A DNA stretch of 64,000 nt. Source: JANRLT01 sp041736895 (GTDB lineage: Bacteria; Planctomycetota; Planctomycetia; Pirellulales; JALHPA01). Where the stretch lies: NCBI GenBank assembly GCA_041736895.1, contig JBGSSS010000015.1, forward strand, positions 31,904-95,903, in the 5' to 3' direction. Shown in pieces: positions 16,401 to 25,050 of the stretch. Position 1 is the stretch's first letter, and every line of letters starts with the position of its first letter. The position numbers and the translations under genes are program-made. The notes below the pieces were generated by a model. It was not told the origin of the DNA. It did not search any database and saw only the letters and a list, made by a program, of their open reading frames with translations.

Positions 16401-17639
16401 ATGAACAACTTGCTGAAAATATCGACAATTCCCGGCCAGGTTTGGCGTTTTATTCGCCAACAGTGTTCTGTTGCGCTAAGGCGAACTGTTTGCATGTTGA
16501 CGGCGCTAACTTTCGCCTTGCCACAACTTTTCGCCCCGGCTGCTACTGCTCAAGCTCCGATTCCTCCCCAAAACAACGGCGATTGGGAAATCACGCCCGA
16601 CAGCGAAGCGGCCCTCGAACGTGGCCTTGCTTGGCTCGCGCGCAATCAAGGCCCTGAGGGGAACTGGGGTTCGCATGATCTCGGGTTGGTTGGCGTTGGC
16701 GCGTTGGCCTTTATGTCGGCGGGGCACATGCCTGGCCGCGGCCGCTACGGAGCGAATGTCGAAAACGCATTGAACTACATCATCCGCAATGCCAAGCCGT
16801 CGGGCCTGCTCAACATCAGCAATCCGCAGCGCGACATGTATAACCATGGACTCGCCGCGTTTGTGCTTGGTCAGGCATATGGCATTTCGAATGATCAACG
16901 GATCGGGCCGGTGTTGGAGAAGGCGCTGCGCTTGATTGCCAATACGCAATGCGGCGACGGCGGCTGGGATTATCAAGCCAAGAAGCAAGACCGTGGCCAT
17001 GATTTGAGCCTGGCCGTGATGCAGGCCAAGGCCCTGCGCAGCGCGATGGACAGCGGCTTCGAGGTCGCCCCCGAAACAATTCGCCAAGCGATCACCAGTG
17101 TCCGCAATCATTACACGCCTTCGCAAAAGCGCGGCAACGAAGCCGAAGAACGGAGCCAACCGGGTCAGTTCACTTACAATCGCGGCGGCGGAGCTTCCAC
17201 GGCCATGGCGGCTTGCGGGGTCGTATGCATGCAGGAGTTCGGCCAGTACGATGATTGGCGTATCTTCAAAAGTATGGAATTCGTCAACGCGGCAATCCTG
17301 AAGAGCGGCGAAGCCAAAGAAGGCGACGGACGAATGCCCTTCGATTCGTACACCATGTACTATGTTGGGCAAGCGCTCTATCAAGTTGGCGGCCAACATT
17401 GGCGCGAAGGGTATCCCATCTTGCGTGAGCATCTGGTGAAGTCGCAGGTGCGCAAACCGGGCGATGATTCCGACGGAAAATGGGTCGACAGTGGCCGCAG
17501 CGGCAAGTCCCACCTCGGCGGCAGCAAAGACGGCGATCTGTACGGAACCAGTGTTGCTTGCTTCATCCTCGCAATCCCGAATCGCTATCTGCCGATTCTG
17601 CAAGAAGGCAAGATCAGTCAGTTCCAAAAGAAAGAATGA
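16401..17639 (+). CDS. Secreted prenyltransferase/squalene-oxidase-repeat protein
   Basis: About 412 residues from ATG 16401; in-frame GTG 16365 and ATG 16380 are alternatives. A signal peptide is visible (RRTVCMLTALTFALPQLFAPAATAQA). The mature part has alpha/alpha-toroid repeats of the squalene-cyclase/prenyltransferase fold: ALERGLAWLARNQGPEGNWGS and ANTQCGDGGWDYQ are QW-like motifs. The DXDD motif of true cyclases is not seen, so an enzymatic cyclase role is unlikely. Such exported proteins sit beside BatA/MoxR clusters in planctomycetes; function unknown. Confidence 0.75.
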   Translation: MNNLLKISTIPGQVWRFIRQQCSVALRRTVCMLTALTFALPQLFAPAATAQAPIPPQNNGDWEITPDSEAALERGLAWLARNQGPEGNWGSHDLGLVGVGALAFMSAGHMPGRGRYGANVENALNYIIRNAKPSGLLNISNPQRDMYNHGLAAFVLGQAYGISNDQRIGPVLEKALRLIANTQCGDGGWDYQAKKQDRGHDLSLAVMQAKALRSAMDSGFEVAPETIRQAITSVRNHYTPSQKRGNEAEERSQPGQFTYNRGGGASTAMAACGVVCMQEFGQYDDWRIFKSMEFVNAAILKSGEAKEGDGRMPFDSYTMYYVGQALYQVGGQHWREGYPILREHLVKSQVRKPGDDSDGKWVDSGRSGKSHLGGSKDGDLYGTSVACFILAIPNRYLPILQEGKISQFQKKE

Positions 17640-17744
17640 AGAAGGAAGGAGTCAGGAGGAAGAAGAAATACTAACCTCCGCGGCTCCGGCTTCGATTACT
17701 ATCTCACTGTTGCATTTATTCTTACTCCTTCCTTCTTCCTTCTA
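17634..17744. repeat. Homopurine/homopyrimidine inverted repeat
   Basis: A purine-rich stretch at about 17634-17670 and a pyrimidine-rich stretch at about 17715-17744 are imperfect reverse complements. The left arm overlaps the 3' end of the preceding gene; the right arm ends 12 bases before the BatA start. It could form a hairpin in mRNA. Confidence 0.5.
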
Positions 17745-17755
17745 GATTCTTCCCA

Positions 17756-20419
17756 GTGCTCAGTTTTCTGCCGGGTTACGCTTGGTTTGCGATTGCCGGG
17801 GCGATTGCCGCGACGGCACCCGTCATTATTCATCTCTTGAATCGCCGGCGTTTCCGCACGATCAATTGGGCGGCGATGGATTTCCTGCGCCAAGCTGTGC
17901 AACGCAACCGCAAGATTCTGCAAATCCGCGATCTTGTTCTGCTGCTATTGCGAACCGCGGCGCTAGCCCTGTTTGGTCTCGCGCTCGCCCGGCCTTTCTT
18001 TCAACGCGGCGCGGCAACGCTGGATCCTGATAGCCCGCTGCATGTCGCACTCGTTGTCGACAACAGTATGAGCATGGGTTACCAGCAAGTGCTCGGCAAG
18101 CGTGTCCTCGACGAGGCACAGCAACGCGCCGAAGAAGTGATCAACGCCTTGCCCGAACGCAGCTTGATCGCCGTGATTCCGCTGTGCGGCTCAGAATATG
18201 GACGGACGCGCGATTCTTATCGCAACAAGTCTGATGCAATCGAAGCGGTCAAACGAATCGATGTCGTCGATCGCCGCGGCACGGCATCTCAGGCAATCGA
18301 TTACGCACTCGATGCGTTTTCTGGATCTGAATTCGACGAAGCGGCGCGCCGCATCGTCCTGGTGAGTGATGACCAGCGCTCGAACTGGCCTGCCAGTTCC
18401 ATCGCCGAACGCTGGAAGAACCTGCCCGAGATGGTAATCGTCGATACTGCACCGCGCAAACCGGACAACACGTGGGTCGAGTCCGTTTCGATCACCGATG
18501 GCGTCGCCGATGTCAGCACGCCGACGACTATCGTGGCTTTAATTCGTCATCAAGGCGAGGAAGAGCGAAATGATGTAGCAGTAACACTAACGATCAATGG
18601 AGAGGTCAAGGACACAAAAAAAGTCGATCTGGAGAAAGATCAGTCGCTTGAGGTGTCGTTTCGCTATCACTTCGCTCCCGAAGAACGCCTGGCCGGCATG
18701 GTGAATCCGGTCCAGGCGGCGGTAAGCCTTAGCCCCGATCAACTTCCCGAGGATGATACTCGTTACTTGATCATTCCGGTCGTTGCCGAATTGCCGGTGC
18801 TGTTTATCGACCAATACGGAGCGAAGAACGATCCCAAAGACATCAAAGGCGACCATGATGAGCAACAGAGCGAGCCATTCAACCCGAATGGTGAAGATGT
18901 AAATACGGGCAGGATCGGTGAAACTTATTCGTTGCGGCGTTTGCTGGCTCCGAAAATTTCACGAACGGACAGCACACCGCAATTGATCAAAGTCAAGCAT
19001 ATCGCTCTCGAAGCGCTGACAAAAGAAAAGCTTCGTGAAGCTCGGCTCGTGGTGATTGCCGGTTTAGCCTCGCCCGGCGATTCGGTACCGCTGCTGCGTG
19101 AGTATGTCAGTCAAGGCGGCCCACTGTTCATCGCCGCTGGCGGCAATTTTGATCCGGCGCAATGGCAAGAGCTCGGCTGGAAAGATGGCGCGGGAATTCT
19201 GCCTGTTCCCCTTTCGCCGATATTGCTCGGGAAACTCAATAGCGAAATCAGCAAGCTTAGTGACATTCTCTCGATCAATCCCGATTCCCTTGCGCACAGC
19301 TATTTTCACTTTTCCGATCAAAAAACACCCGCCGATAAGGCTCGTTTTTTTACCGAGGGCACCGGTGGCTTCAAGCCTGCCTTTTTCAAGCTTGCCGATG
19401 CCAACGCCGAGCCAAAGGTCTTGAGCGAATTGCAAGTATCGGAGCTGAAGCGGATTAAAGCGGAGCAGGCCGAGTTATTGCAACTTGATCAAGAGCTGAA
19501 AAAGTTTGCCGAACGTGAAAAAATATCACCGCTCAGCGGCGATGAAACTTCGGCCCTGGACAAACTCAAGAAACGCCGCGAACAACTCGAGCCGAATTGG
19601 CTCGCCTGGACTTCGGATCTCGTGCGGCAACGCGATCCGCGCATCTCGCCCGAGAAATTGGCCGAACTGGGGCAGCCTCGCGTCTTAGCCAAGCTGTCAA
19701 ACGGCAAGCCGCTGTTGATCGAACGCCGCATCGGCGAAGGGACTGTCACCTTCTTCAGCAGCGGAATTCTGCCCAAGTGGAACTTCTTGGCCAACAGTTC
19801 CGTGATGGCGGTGATGGATCGAATATTGCGCGGGCAAATCGAATCGACTTTGCCTCAGCGAAATCTGAGCCAAGTCGAGCAGTTTATCCTGCCCGTGACG
19901 GATAATCTTTCTCGCTACACGCTGCAACGTCCGGCCACGAGCGCGACCGGCGAGCCGCGCGAAGAACCGCTGGCTGTCGAAGCACTCGGCCCCGATGAAT
20001 TTGGCGTCATTGTGCGCAATGTCACGCAGCGCGGTATCTATCGCATCTTGGTGCGCCGCTCGAATGCCGACAACGCCGAACCAATCGCTGTCTATCCCTT
20101 TGCGGTCAATGGGCCGGGACAAGAATCGGAATTGATCTCTTTGAATCGAGCTGGTTTTGAAGAGCTCATCTCAAGCGATGACAAACCGGCGGATCCGAGC
20201 AATCCCACAAGCAAACGCTTCTTTTGGGCCGATCGGGGCGAGTCCGTAAATTTGAACGGCACCACGGCTTGGGGGCAGTCGCTCTGGTGGTGGTTCGCGG
20301 CGCTGATGCTCGCGGCGTTGCTCGCGGAAATGGCGATCTGTGCCTGGCCAGCGTGGAAGCAAAGAAATTTGGCGGAGTCAGCAAAAGCTCCTGATAAACG
20401 AGTTCCTGCCGCAGGTTAA
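17756..20419 (+). CDS. BatA/VWA-domain membrane protein
   Basis: An 887-residue protein. The N-terminus (LSFLPGYAWFAIAGAIAATAPVIIHLLNRRRF and WAAMDFLRQAVQRNRKILQIRDLVLLLLRTAAL; quoted in parts) is the BatA domain with two membrane helices. A von Willebrand factor A domain follows, with the MIDAS motif DNSMS at about residues 100-104. Residues 340-560 contain a GATase-like segment; a final membrane helix lies near residue 845. The start is GTG, chosen because the family begins exactly with LSFL. Bat proteins work with MoxR ATPases and DUF58 proteins, both encoded downstream, in envelope stress or protein maturation. Confidence 0.88.
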   Translation: MLSFLPGYAWFAIAGAIAATAPVIIHLLNRRRFRTINWAAMDFLRQAVQRNRKILQIRDLVLLLLRTAALALFGLALARPFFQRGAATLDPDSPLHVALVVDNSMSMGYQQVLGKRVLDEAQQRAEEVINALPERSLIAVIPLCGSEYGRTRDSYRNKSDAIEAVKRIDVVDRRGTASQAIDYALDAFSGSEFDEAARRIVLVSDDQRSNWPASSIAERWKNLPEMVIVDTAPRKPDNTWVESVSITDGVADVSTPTTIVALIRHQGEEERNDVAVTLTINGEVKDTKKVDLEKDQSLEVSFRYHFAPEERLAGMVNPVQAAVSLSPDQLPEDDTRYLIIPVVAELPVLFIDQYGAKNDPKDIKGDHDEQQSEPFNPNGEDVNTGRIGETYSLRRLLAPKISRTDSTPQLIKVKHIALEALTKEKLREARLVVIAGLASPGDSVPLLREYVSQGGPLFIAAGGNFDPAQWQELGWKDGAGILPVPLSPILLGKLNSEISKLSDILSINPDSLAHSYFHFSDQKTPADKARFFTEGTGGFKPAFFKLADANAEPKVLSELQVSELKRIKAEQAELLQLDQELKKFAEREKISPLSGDETSALDKLKKRREQLEPNWLAWTSDLVRQRDPRISPEKLAELGQPRVLAKLSNGKPLLIERRIGEGTVTFFSSGILPKWNFLANSSVMAVMDRILRGQIESTLPQRNLSQVEQFILPVTDNLSRYTLQRPATSATGEPREEPLAVEALGPDEFGVIVRNVTQRGIYRILVRRSNADNAEPIAVYPFAVNGPGQESELISLNRAGFEELISSDDKPADPSNPTSKRFFWADRGESVNLNGTTAWGQSLWWWFAALMLAALLAEMAICAWPAWKQRNLAESAKAPDKRVPAAG

Positions 20420-20437
20420 TTATTTCCTCCCAGGGGG

Positions 20438-20467
20438 TTGATTTTGTGCCAAACGACAAAATATACA
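20438..20467 (+). promoter_or_regulatory. Possible internal promoter
   Basis: TTGATT at 20438-20443 and TATACA at 20462-20467 are 18 bases apart in an AT-rich gap between two cluster genes. The match is moderate. Confidence 0.3.
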
Positions 20468-20535
20468 TATATACACTATCGTCGCGGTTGAGTCGGATGG
20501 GATTTTGGTGCTTCACGCTTGGAAAGCTTTGATAC

Positions 20536-23058
20536 ATGAACTGGCAGCAATTCATCGGCAATGCCCTCGGGTTGGACAACGTGCAGTCGATCGACCACAT
20601 CGGCACGTCGTTCGCCGCGCCGTGGGCACGCGGCACCGGGGCGACCTGGGTGCTGTTTGGCTGCATCGCGCTTGTCGCGTTGGCGTTTTGGTATTACACG
20701 CGCTGGCAGGGCGGGAATCGCCCCGTCGTTCGCTGGTGCTTGGCCGCGGTTCGCGCGATGGTGCTGGTTCTGCTCTTGCTGCTGCTCGCTGAACCGGTCT
20801 TGCGGATCGAACTGACCAATGTTCCGAGGCCGCTTTTGTGGGTCTTGTTCGACGGCACCGATAGTATGGCGATTCGCGACGAACAGACCGAGGAAGAGCG
20901 GCAAAAGCTGGCTGCAGCCGTCGATCTCGATCCGGCGGCTATCAAAACAGCACAAGAAAAGACACCGAATCAGAATCCCACAGCCTCTGCAGCCGACGCA
21001 ACCAAACCTTCGCGTATGGACTTCGTAGTGGCTCTGCTCCGTCAGCCGCCGGATAAGAACATCATCGACAAGTTGCAGGAACAGTATCGAGTGAAAGCCT
21101 TTATTCTCGATCAAGCCGACGGCGTGCGGCCATTGAATGCAGGCGAGGAATACAGCGAATCCATCGATCCGACCAAATTAGCCGAGCAGTTGACCACGAC
21201 CGGACAAGTCACGGCCATCGGCCGCGGGCTCGAAGATCTGGCCCTGCGCCATTCGGCGAACAATCTCGCGGGACTCGTCATCGTCAGCGATTTTGGACAG
21301 AACTCCGGCTTGCCGCCGGCCGGGGGGAATGACTCTCCGGCCAAACGACTCCAACGACCCATCTACACGATCGGTATTGGACCGGAATCGACGATGGATC
21401 TAGGCGTCGATCTCCAGGCTCCGCTGGTAATGAAAAAGAATGAAGACGAAACGCTCACTGTTTCCTTGCGGCAAACGGCCCTCGATAATCGCCGCGTCTT
21501 GGTCAAGGTTTTTGGCAAACGGCTCCGCTCGGGTGATGCCACGACCGAAGGGGAAACGTTTAACGTTGGCCAAAAAGAATTGGAACTCGCCGGTCCGCTG
21601 GTTAGTGAAACATTCTCTTTCACGCCAACCGAAACTGGCCGCTTTCAATTCACCGCCGAAGTCGAGCCGCAGGAAGGCGAAGTCATCACGCAGAACAATC
21701 GCTCAGAGCGCGAAGTCAACATCCGCGACGACTTTCTCCGTTTGATGTATGTCGAAAACGAGCCGAGTTGGGAATGGCGATTTGTCAAGGAAGTCTTCCA
21801 TCGCGACAAGCTCGTCGGGTTGCGTGGGTTCCGCACGTTCCTGAATTCGGCCGATCCCAAGGTACGCACAACCAACGAGTTGTTCCTGCCAAACTTGACA
21901 CCGAAGCGCGGCGATTTCTTTGCGAACGATGTGATTTTTCTCGGCGATATGCCGGGACAGCGGCTGCAATCGGCCGAGCGATTTGGCGAGATGACCCGCG
22001 AATTTGTGAGCAAATTCGGCGGCGGGTTGGTCGTGATCGCGGGGCCGCGCTTTGGTCCGGGGCAATTGGCCAACACGCCAATTGCCGACATGCTGCCGGT
22101 GATCCCCGATCCCCAGCAAGCCAAACCGCGCTCGGATCGCGAGTTTACGATGAAGCTGACGCCGAACGCGCTGCAGTTTGACTTTATGCGGCTCGGCGGA
22201 CAGAGCGAAGCCGAAAACAAAAAAGCCTGGGACAACATGGGCCGCTTACAGTGGTATCAGCCGGTGCTGCGTGTTCATCCGCAAGCGGTCGTGCTGGCCG
22301 AACACCCCACCGATCTCTGTGCCGATGGCAAAACGAAGCAACCCTTGATCGCCGTGCGTCCCTACGGCAAAGGCGAAGTGATCTACATCGGCTTCAACGA
22401 AACGTGGCGTCTGCGCCGGAAGTATGGCGAGTTGTATTATCGTCAATTCTGGGGCCAGATGATCCACCGTCTCGGGCTGAGTCACGCGATCGGTACGCAG
22501 AAACGCTTCGTCGTCCGCACCGATCGCGATCAGTACCAATCTGGAGAAGTGGTAACACTCACTGTCGAAGCCTACAACGAAAACTATGAACCATTAACGA
22601 GCGACAAGTTGGCGGACCAGCGCTTGCAAGCTGAATTGATCGCACCTGGAAGCAGCCTAGAAAAAACCAATACGCAATCGCTCGGAGTGAGCCAACTTCG
22701 TGAGGGTGTTTTTGAAGCCCGCTTCCCTGTTTCCATGGGCGGCGACTATCGCGTACGCGTCATCGATCCGATTACCAAGGAAACCAGCGAAGTCCGGTTC
22801 GCGGTGACGAGTCTTTCAGCCGAGCGCCGCAGCGCAGTGCGTAACAAGGCGCTTGAGCAACAACTCGCGGCCGACTCCCAGGGCAAGACTTTTGATTTGA
22901 CCAATTACCAGTCACTGCCTGACTCGATCCAAATGGCCGTCGAACCGAGCAAGAACGAGCGAATTTTCCCGCTGGCGAGCACCTGGCTCTGCTTCGGGCT
23001 GATCACCGCGCTGCTGATCCTCGAATGGTTGGTGAGAAAGCTGGTGAACCTCGCGTAA
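20536..23058 (+). CDS. Membrane-anchored VWA/glutamine-amidotransferase-like protein
   Basis: An 840-residue protein with two N-terminal membrane helices (about residues 36-53 and 73-95) and one at the C-terminus (WLCFGLITALLILEWLVRKL). After the second helix LWVLFDGTDSMAIRD has a MIDAS-like D-x-T-x-S. Around residues 460-530, GGGLVVIAGPRFGPGQLANTP resembles the class I glutamine amidotransferase-like fold used in planctomycete VWA proteins, without a visible catalytic Cys. C-terminal beta-rich part is probably periplasmic. It belongs with BatA, MoxR and DUF58 in the same cluster. Confidence 0.75.
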   Translation: MNWQQFIGNALGLDNVQSIDHIGTSFAAPWARGTGATWVLFGCIALVALAFWYYTRWQGGNRPVVRWCLAAVRAMVLVLLLLLLAEPVLRIELTNVPRPLLWVLFDGTDSMAIRDEQTEEERQKLAAAVDLDPAAIKTAQEKTPNQNPTASAADATKPSRMDFVVALLRQPPDKNIIDKLQEQYRVKAFILDQADGVRPLNAGEEYSESIDPTKLAEQLTTTGQVTAIGRGLEDLALRHSANNLAGLVIVSDFGQNSGLPPAGGNDSPAKRLQRPIYTIGIGPESTMDLGVDLQAPLVMKKNEDETLTVSLRQTALDNRRVLVKVFGKRLRSGDATTEGETFNVGQKELELAGPLVSETFSFTPTETGRFQFTAEVEPQEGEVITQNNRSEREVNIRDDFLRLMYVENEPSWEWRFVKEVFHRDKLVGLRGFRTFLNSADPKVRTTNELFLPNLTPKRGDFFANDVIFLGDMPGQRLQSAERFGEMTREFVSKFGGGLVVIAGPRFGPGQLANTPIADMLPVIPDPQQAKPRSDREFTMKLTPNALQFDFMRLGGQSEAENKKAWDNMGRLQWYQPVLRVHPQAVVLAEHPTDLCADGKTKQPLIAVRPYGKGEVIYIGFNETWRLRRKYGELYYRQFWGQMIHRLGLSHAIGTQKRFVVRTDRDQYQSGEVVTLTVEAYNENYEPLTSDKLADQRLQAELIAPGSSLEKTNTQSLGVSQLREGVFEARFPVSMGGDYRVRVIDPITKETSEVRFAVTSLSAERRSAVRNKALEQQLAADSQGKTFDLTNYQSLPDSIQMAVEPSKNERIFPLASTWLCFGLITALLILEWLVRKLVNLA

Positions 23059-23208
23059 ATCCCCGTTTTCGCGCTCATTCCCTCGAAATGATCGTAACTT
23101 CGCAGCATTTCGGTCATAATCGAGTGATACGCAATCGTGCGAAACGACAAGCGATCACCTCACAATTCTCCGCCCCCAACCCCGAATCCCGCGCAGCCCC
23201 CGACCGCT

Positions 23209-25050
23209 ATGAGTTCTACCCGCCTAGCTCCACTTCGTTCGAACCTCGCATCGTTGGCGCTCAAGCGCCAAGGGATCCGCTGGGGCACGGGCTGGTGTGG
23301 CTTGCTCTTGGCGGTGCTACTGACGCTGGCCGCGTTGTTCCTGATCGACTATGCGTTCAAGCTGACGATCTTGCAACGCGTCGTCGTCTTGGTCGCTTCG
23401 CTCGTGGCGATTGGCTGGTCCGTACGGCGTTTTCTTTTGCCGCATCTCGGTCAATTGGAATCCCCGCAAGAGATGGCCCTCTTTGTCGAACGCCAGCAAC
23501 AAATCGACAGCGACCTGATCGCCGCGCTGCAATTCGAAGACAAATCCTCCGTCCAGGGCACTGCCACCTGGGGTTCGACGGAGTTGCAATCCGCAGTCGT
23601 CGATTATGTCTCCGACTTCTCGCGCGGACTGAATGTCTTTGCGGGACTTGATCGCTCGAAGTTTACGCGCCGCGCCGCCTGGCTTGGCGCGGTGGCGCTT
23701 GTCTTGATCGCTCTCGGCGTGACGTTTCCAAAATATGCTCAGGCATTTTTCTTGCGTATGGGTCTGCAACGCGCGAGCTATCCTACGGCGACGCAGATCG
23801 ACAAAGTTTGGGTTAATGGCGTGGAGTATCCTGTCAGCGAGCTTCACGCACTCAAGTTGCGGAGCGCCTACGGACAGAAAGTTGACTTCCGCGCAGAAAT
23901 CTCGGGTGACACTCAGGTCAGCGGCAAAGTCTTGCTCACCAGTTCGACAGCAGAACGGGAACTCGATTTGAGCATCAAGGAGCCAGCGAAACACCCCGTT
24001 CCATTCTGCCCTGTGGGCCAACCGCTGACCACCGAACTGCCGCAGCTTTTTGATGACTTGCAATTCAAATTTATCGTGGGTGATGCTGAAACCGAAGCCG
24101 GAAAAATCGAGGTGATCCCGCTGCCGGTTGTGGAACTGCAACTGGGCGTCACGACGCCCGATTACGCCCGGGGCGTTGCCGCTGAAACTCCCGTGGAACC
24201 CGGCATGCGGCAGATCGCTGTCGTCGAAGGTTCGGCTGTCGAGGTGCGTCTCGACTGCAGCAACAAGTCCTTGAAAACCGTGACACTGAGTGTTACCGCC
24301 GGTGAGAGTAAACGCCAGGAAATTCCCCTCACGGCAACCGATAGTGCAGCGAAGCATTGGATTTACAAACCAATCGAAAAAAATCCTTTGGCAAACATTA
24401 CCGAAGCGGTAAAGTTCGACCTGCGCGTCATTGACGAAGATGGACTGGAGCTGCCTTCGAAGATCGAAGGGCTCGTGCGCGTGAAGCCCGATCGTGATCC
24501 TTCGGGCTCAGTTTCGGCGGTCGTGCAAAAACTTTTACCGCAAGCAACCCCCGAATTGGATCTCCGCGCAACGGACGATTATGGGCTGGCGAGTTTGCGC
24601 TTGCTGGTGACGGTCGACCGCCCCGTGACAGACAACTCTTATACGGGGGCTGCTGAATCGAATAGCGAGAACTCTCTGAGCGAGAATCTTGGCGGAACTC
24701 CACCGGCAAACACAATCCCACCCAGCAGCGTAGGCCGCCCCAAGCCGATCGAGCCTATCGTCATCCAGAAGTTCAACCCGCCGTTGCGCGGAGAGAAGCA
24801 ATTACCGTATTTAGGAAAACACAAATTGGATTTTGCCCCGTTTGACTTAAAAAAAGGGGATCAAGTGATCTTGGTTCTTGAGGTCACCGACTATCGCGGA
24901 ACGCGTCCCGGCAAAACGGCGCTCAGCGAAAAAATTCAACTGGAAATCACCGACGAGTCCGGCGTGATCGCCGCGTCTTCCGAATTCGACGAACGTGCAG
25001 CCCGTGTCCTTGATGAATTGCTCAAGGTCCAAACCGGAGGGAACCCATGA
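23209..25050 (+). CDS. DUF4175-like membrane protein
   Basis: About 613 residues from ATG 23209; an upstream in-frame codon at 23137 would add a proline-rich leader of doubtful value. Two membrane helices lie at the N-terminus (GWCGLLLAVLLTLAALFLI and VVVLVASLVAIGW), and a third at about 173-190. The rest is beta-rich, ending with repeated DDYGLASLRL and VTDYRG elements typical of DUF4175-type proteins. The stop overlaps the start of the next gene as ATGA, so the two are translationally coupled. In proteobacterial DUF4175 proteins a Gln/Gly-rich coiled region follows in the same chain; here it is a separate gene. Confidence 0.7.
   Translation: MSSTRLAPLRSNLASLALKRQGIRWGTGWCGLLLAVLLTLAALFLIDYAFKLTILQRVVVLVASLVAIGWSVRRFLLPHLGQLESPQEMALFVERQQQIDSDLIAALQFEDKSSVQGTATWGSTELQSAVVDYVSDFSRGLNVFAGLDRSKFTRRAAWLGAVALVLIALGVTFPKYAQAFFLRMGLQRASYPTATQIDKVWVNGVEYPVSELHALKLRSAYGQKVDFRAEISGDTQVSGKVLLTSSTAERELDLSIKEPAKHPVPFCPVGQPLTTELPQLFDDLQFKFIVGDAETEAGKIEVIPLPVVELQLGVTTPDYARGVAAETPVEPGMRQIAVVEGSAVEVRLDCSNKSLKTVTLSVTAGESKRQEIPLTATDSAAKHWIYKPIEKNPLANITEAVKFDLRVIDEDGLELPSKIEGLVRVKPDRDPSGSVSAVVQKLLPQATPELDLRATDDYGLASLRLLVTVDRPVTDNSYTGAAESNSENSLSENLGGTPPANTIPPSSVGRPKPIEPIVIQKFNPPLRGEKQLPYLGKHKLDFAPFDLKKGDQVILVLEVTDYRGTRPGKTALSEKIQLEITDESGVIAASSEFDERAARVLDELLKVQTGGNP

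Noticed and set aside
16401..17639. Functional squalene or terpene cyclase
   Set aside because: The fold repeats are present but the protein has an export signal and no DXDD catalytic motif was found.
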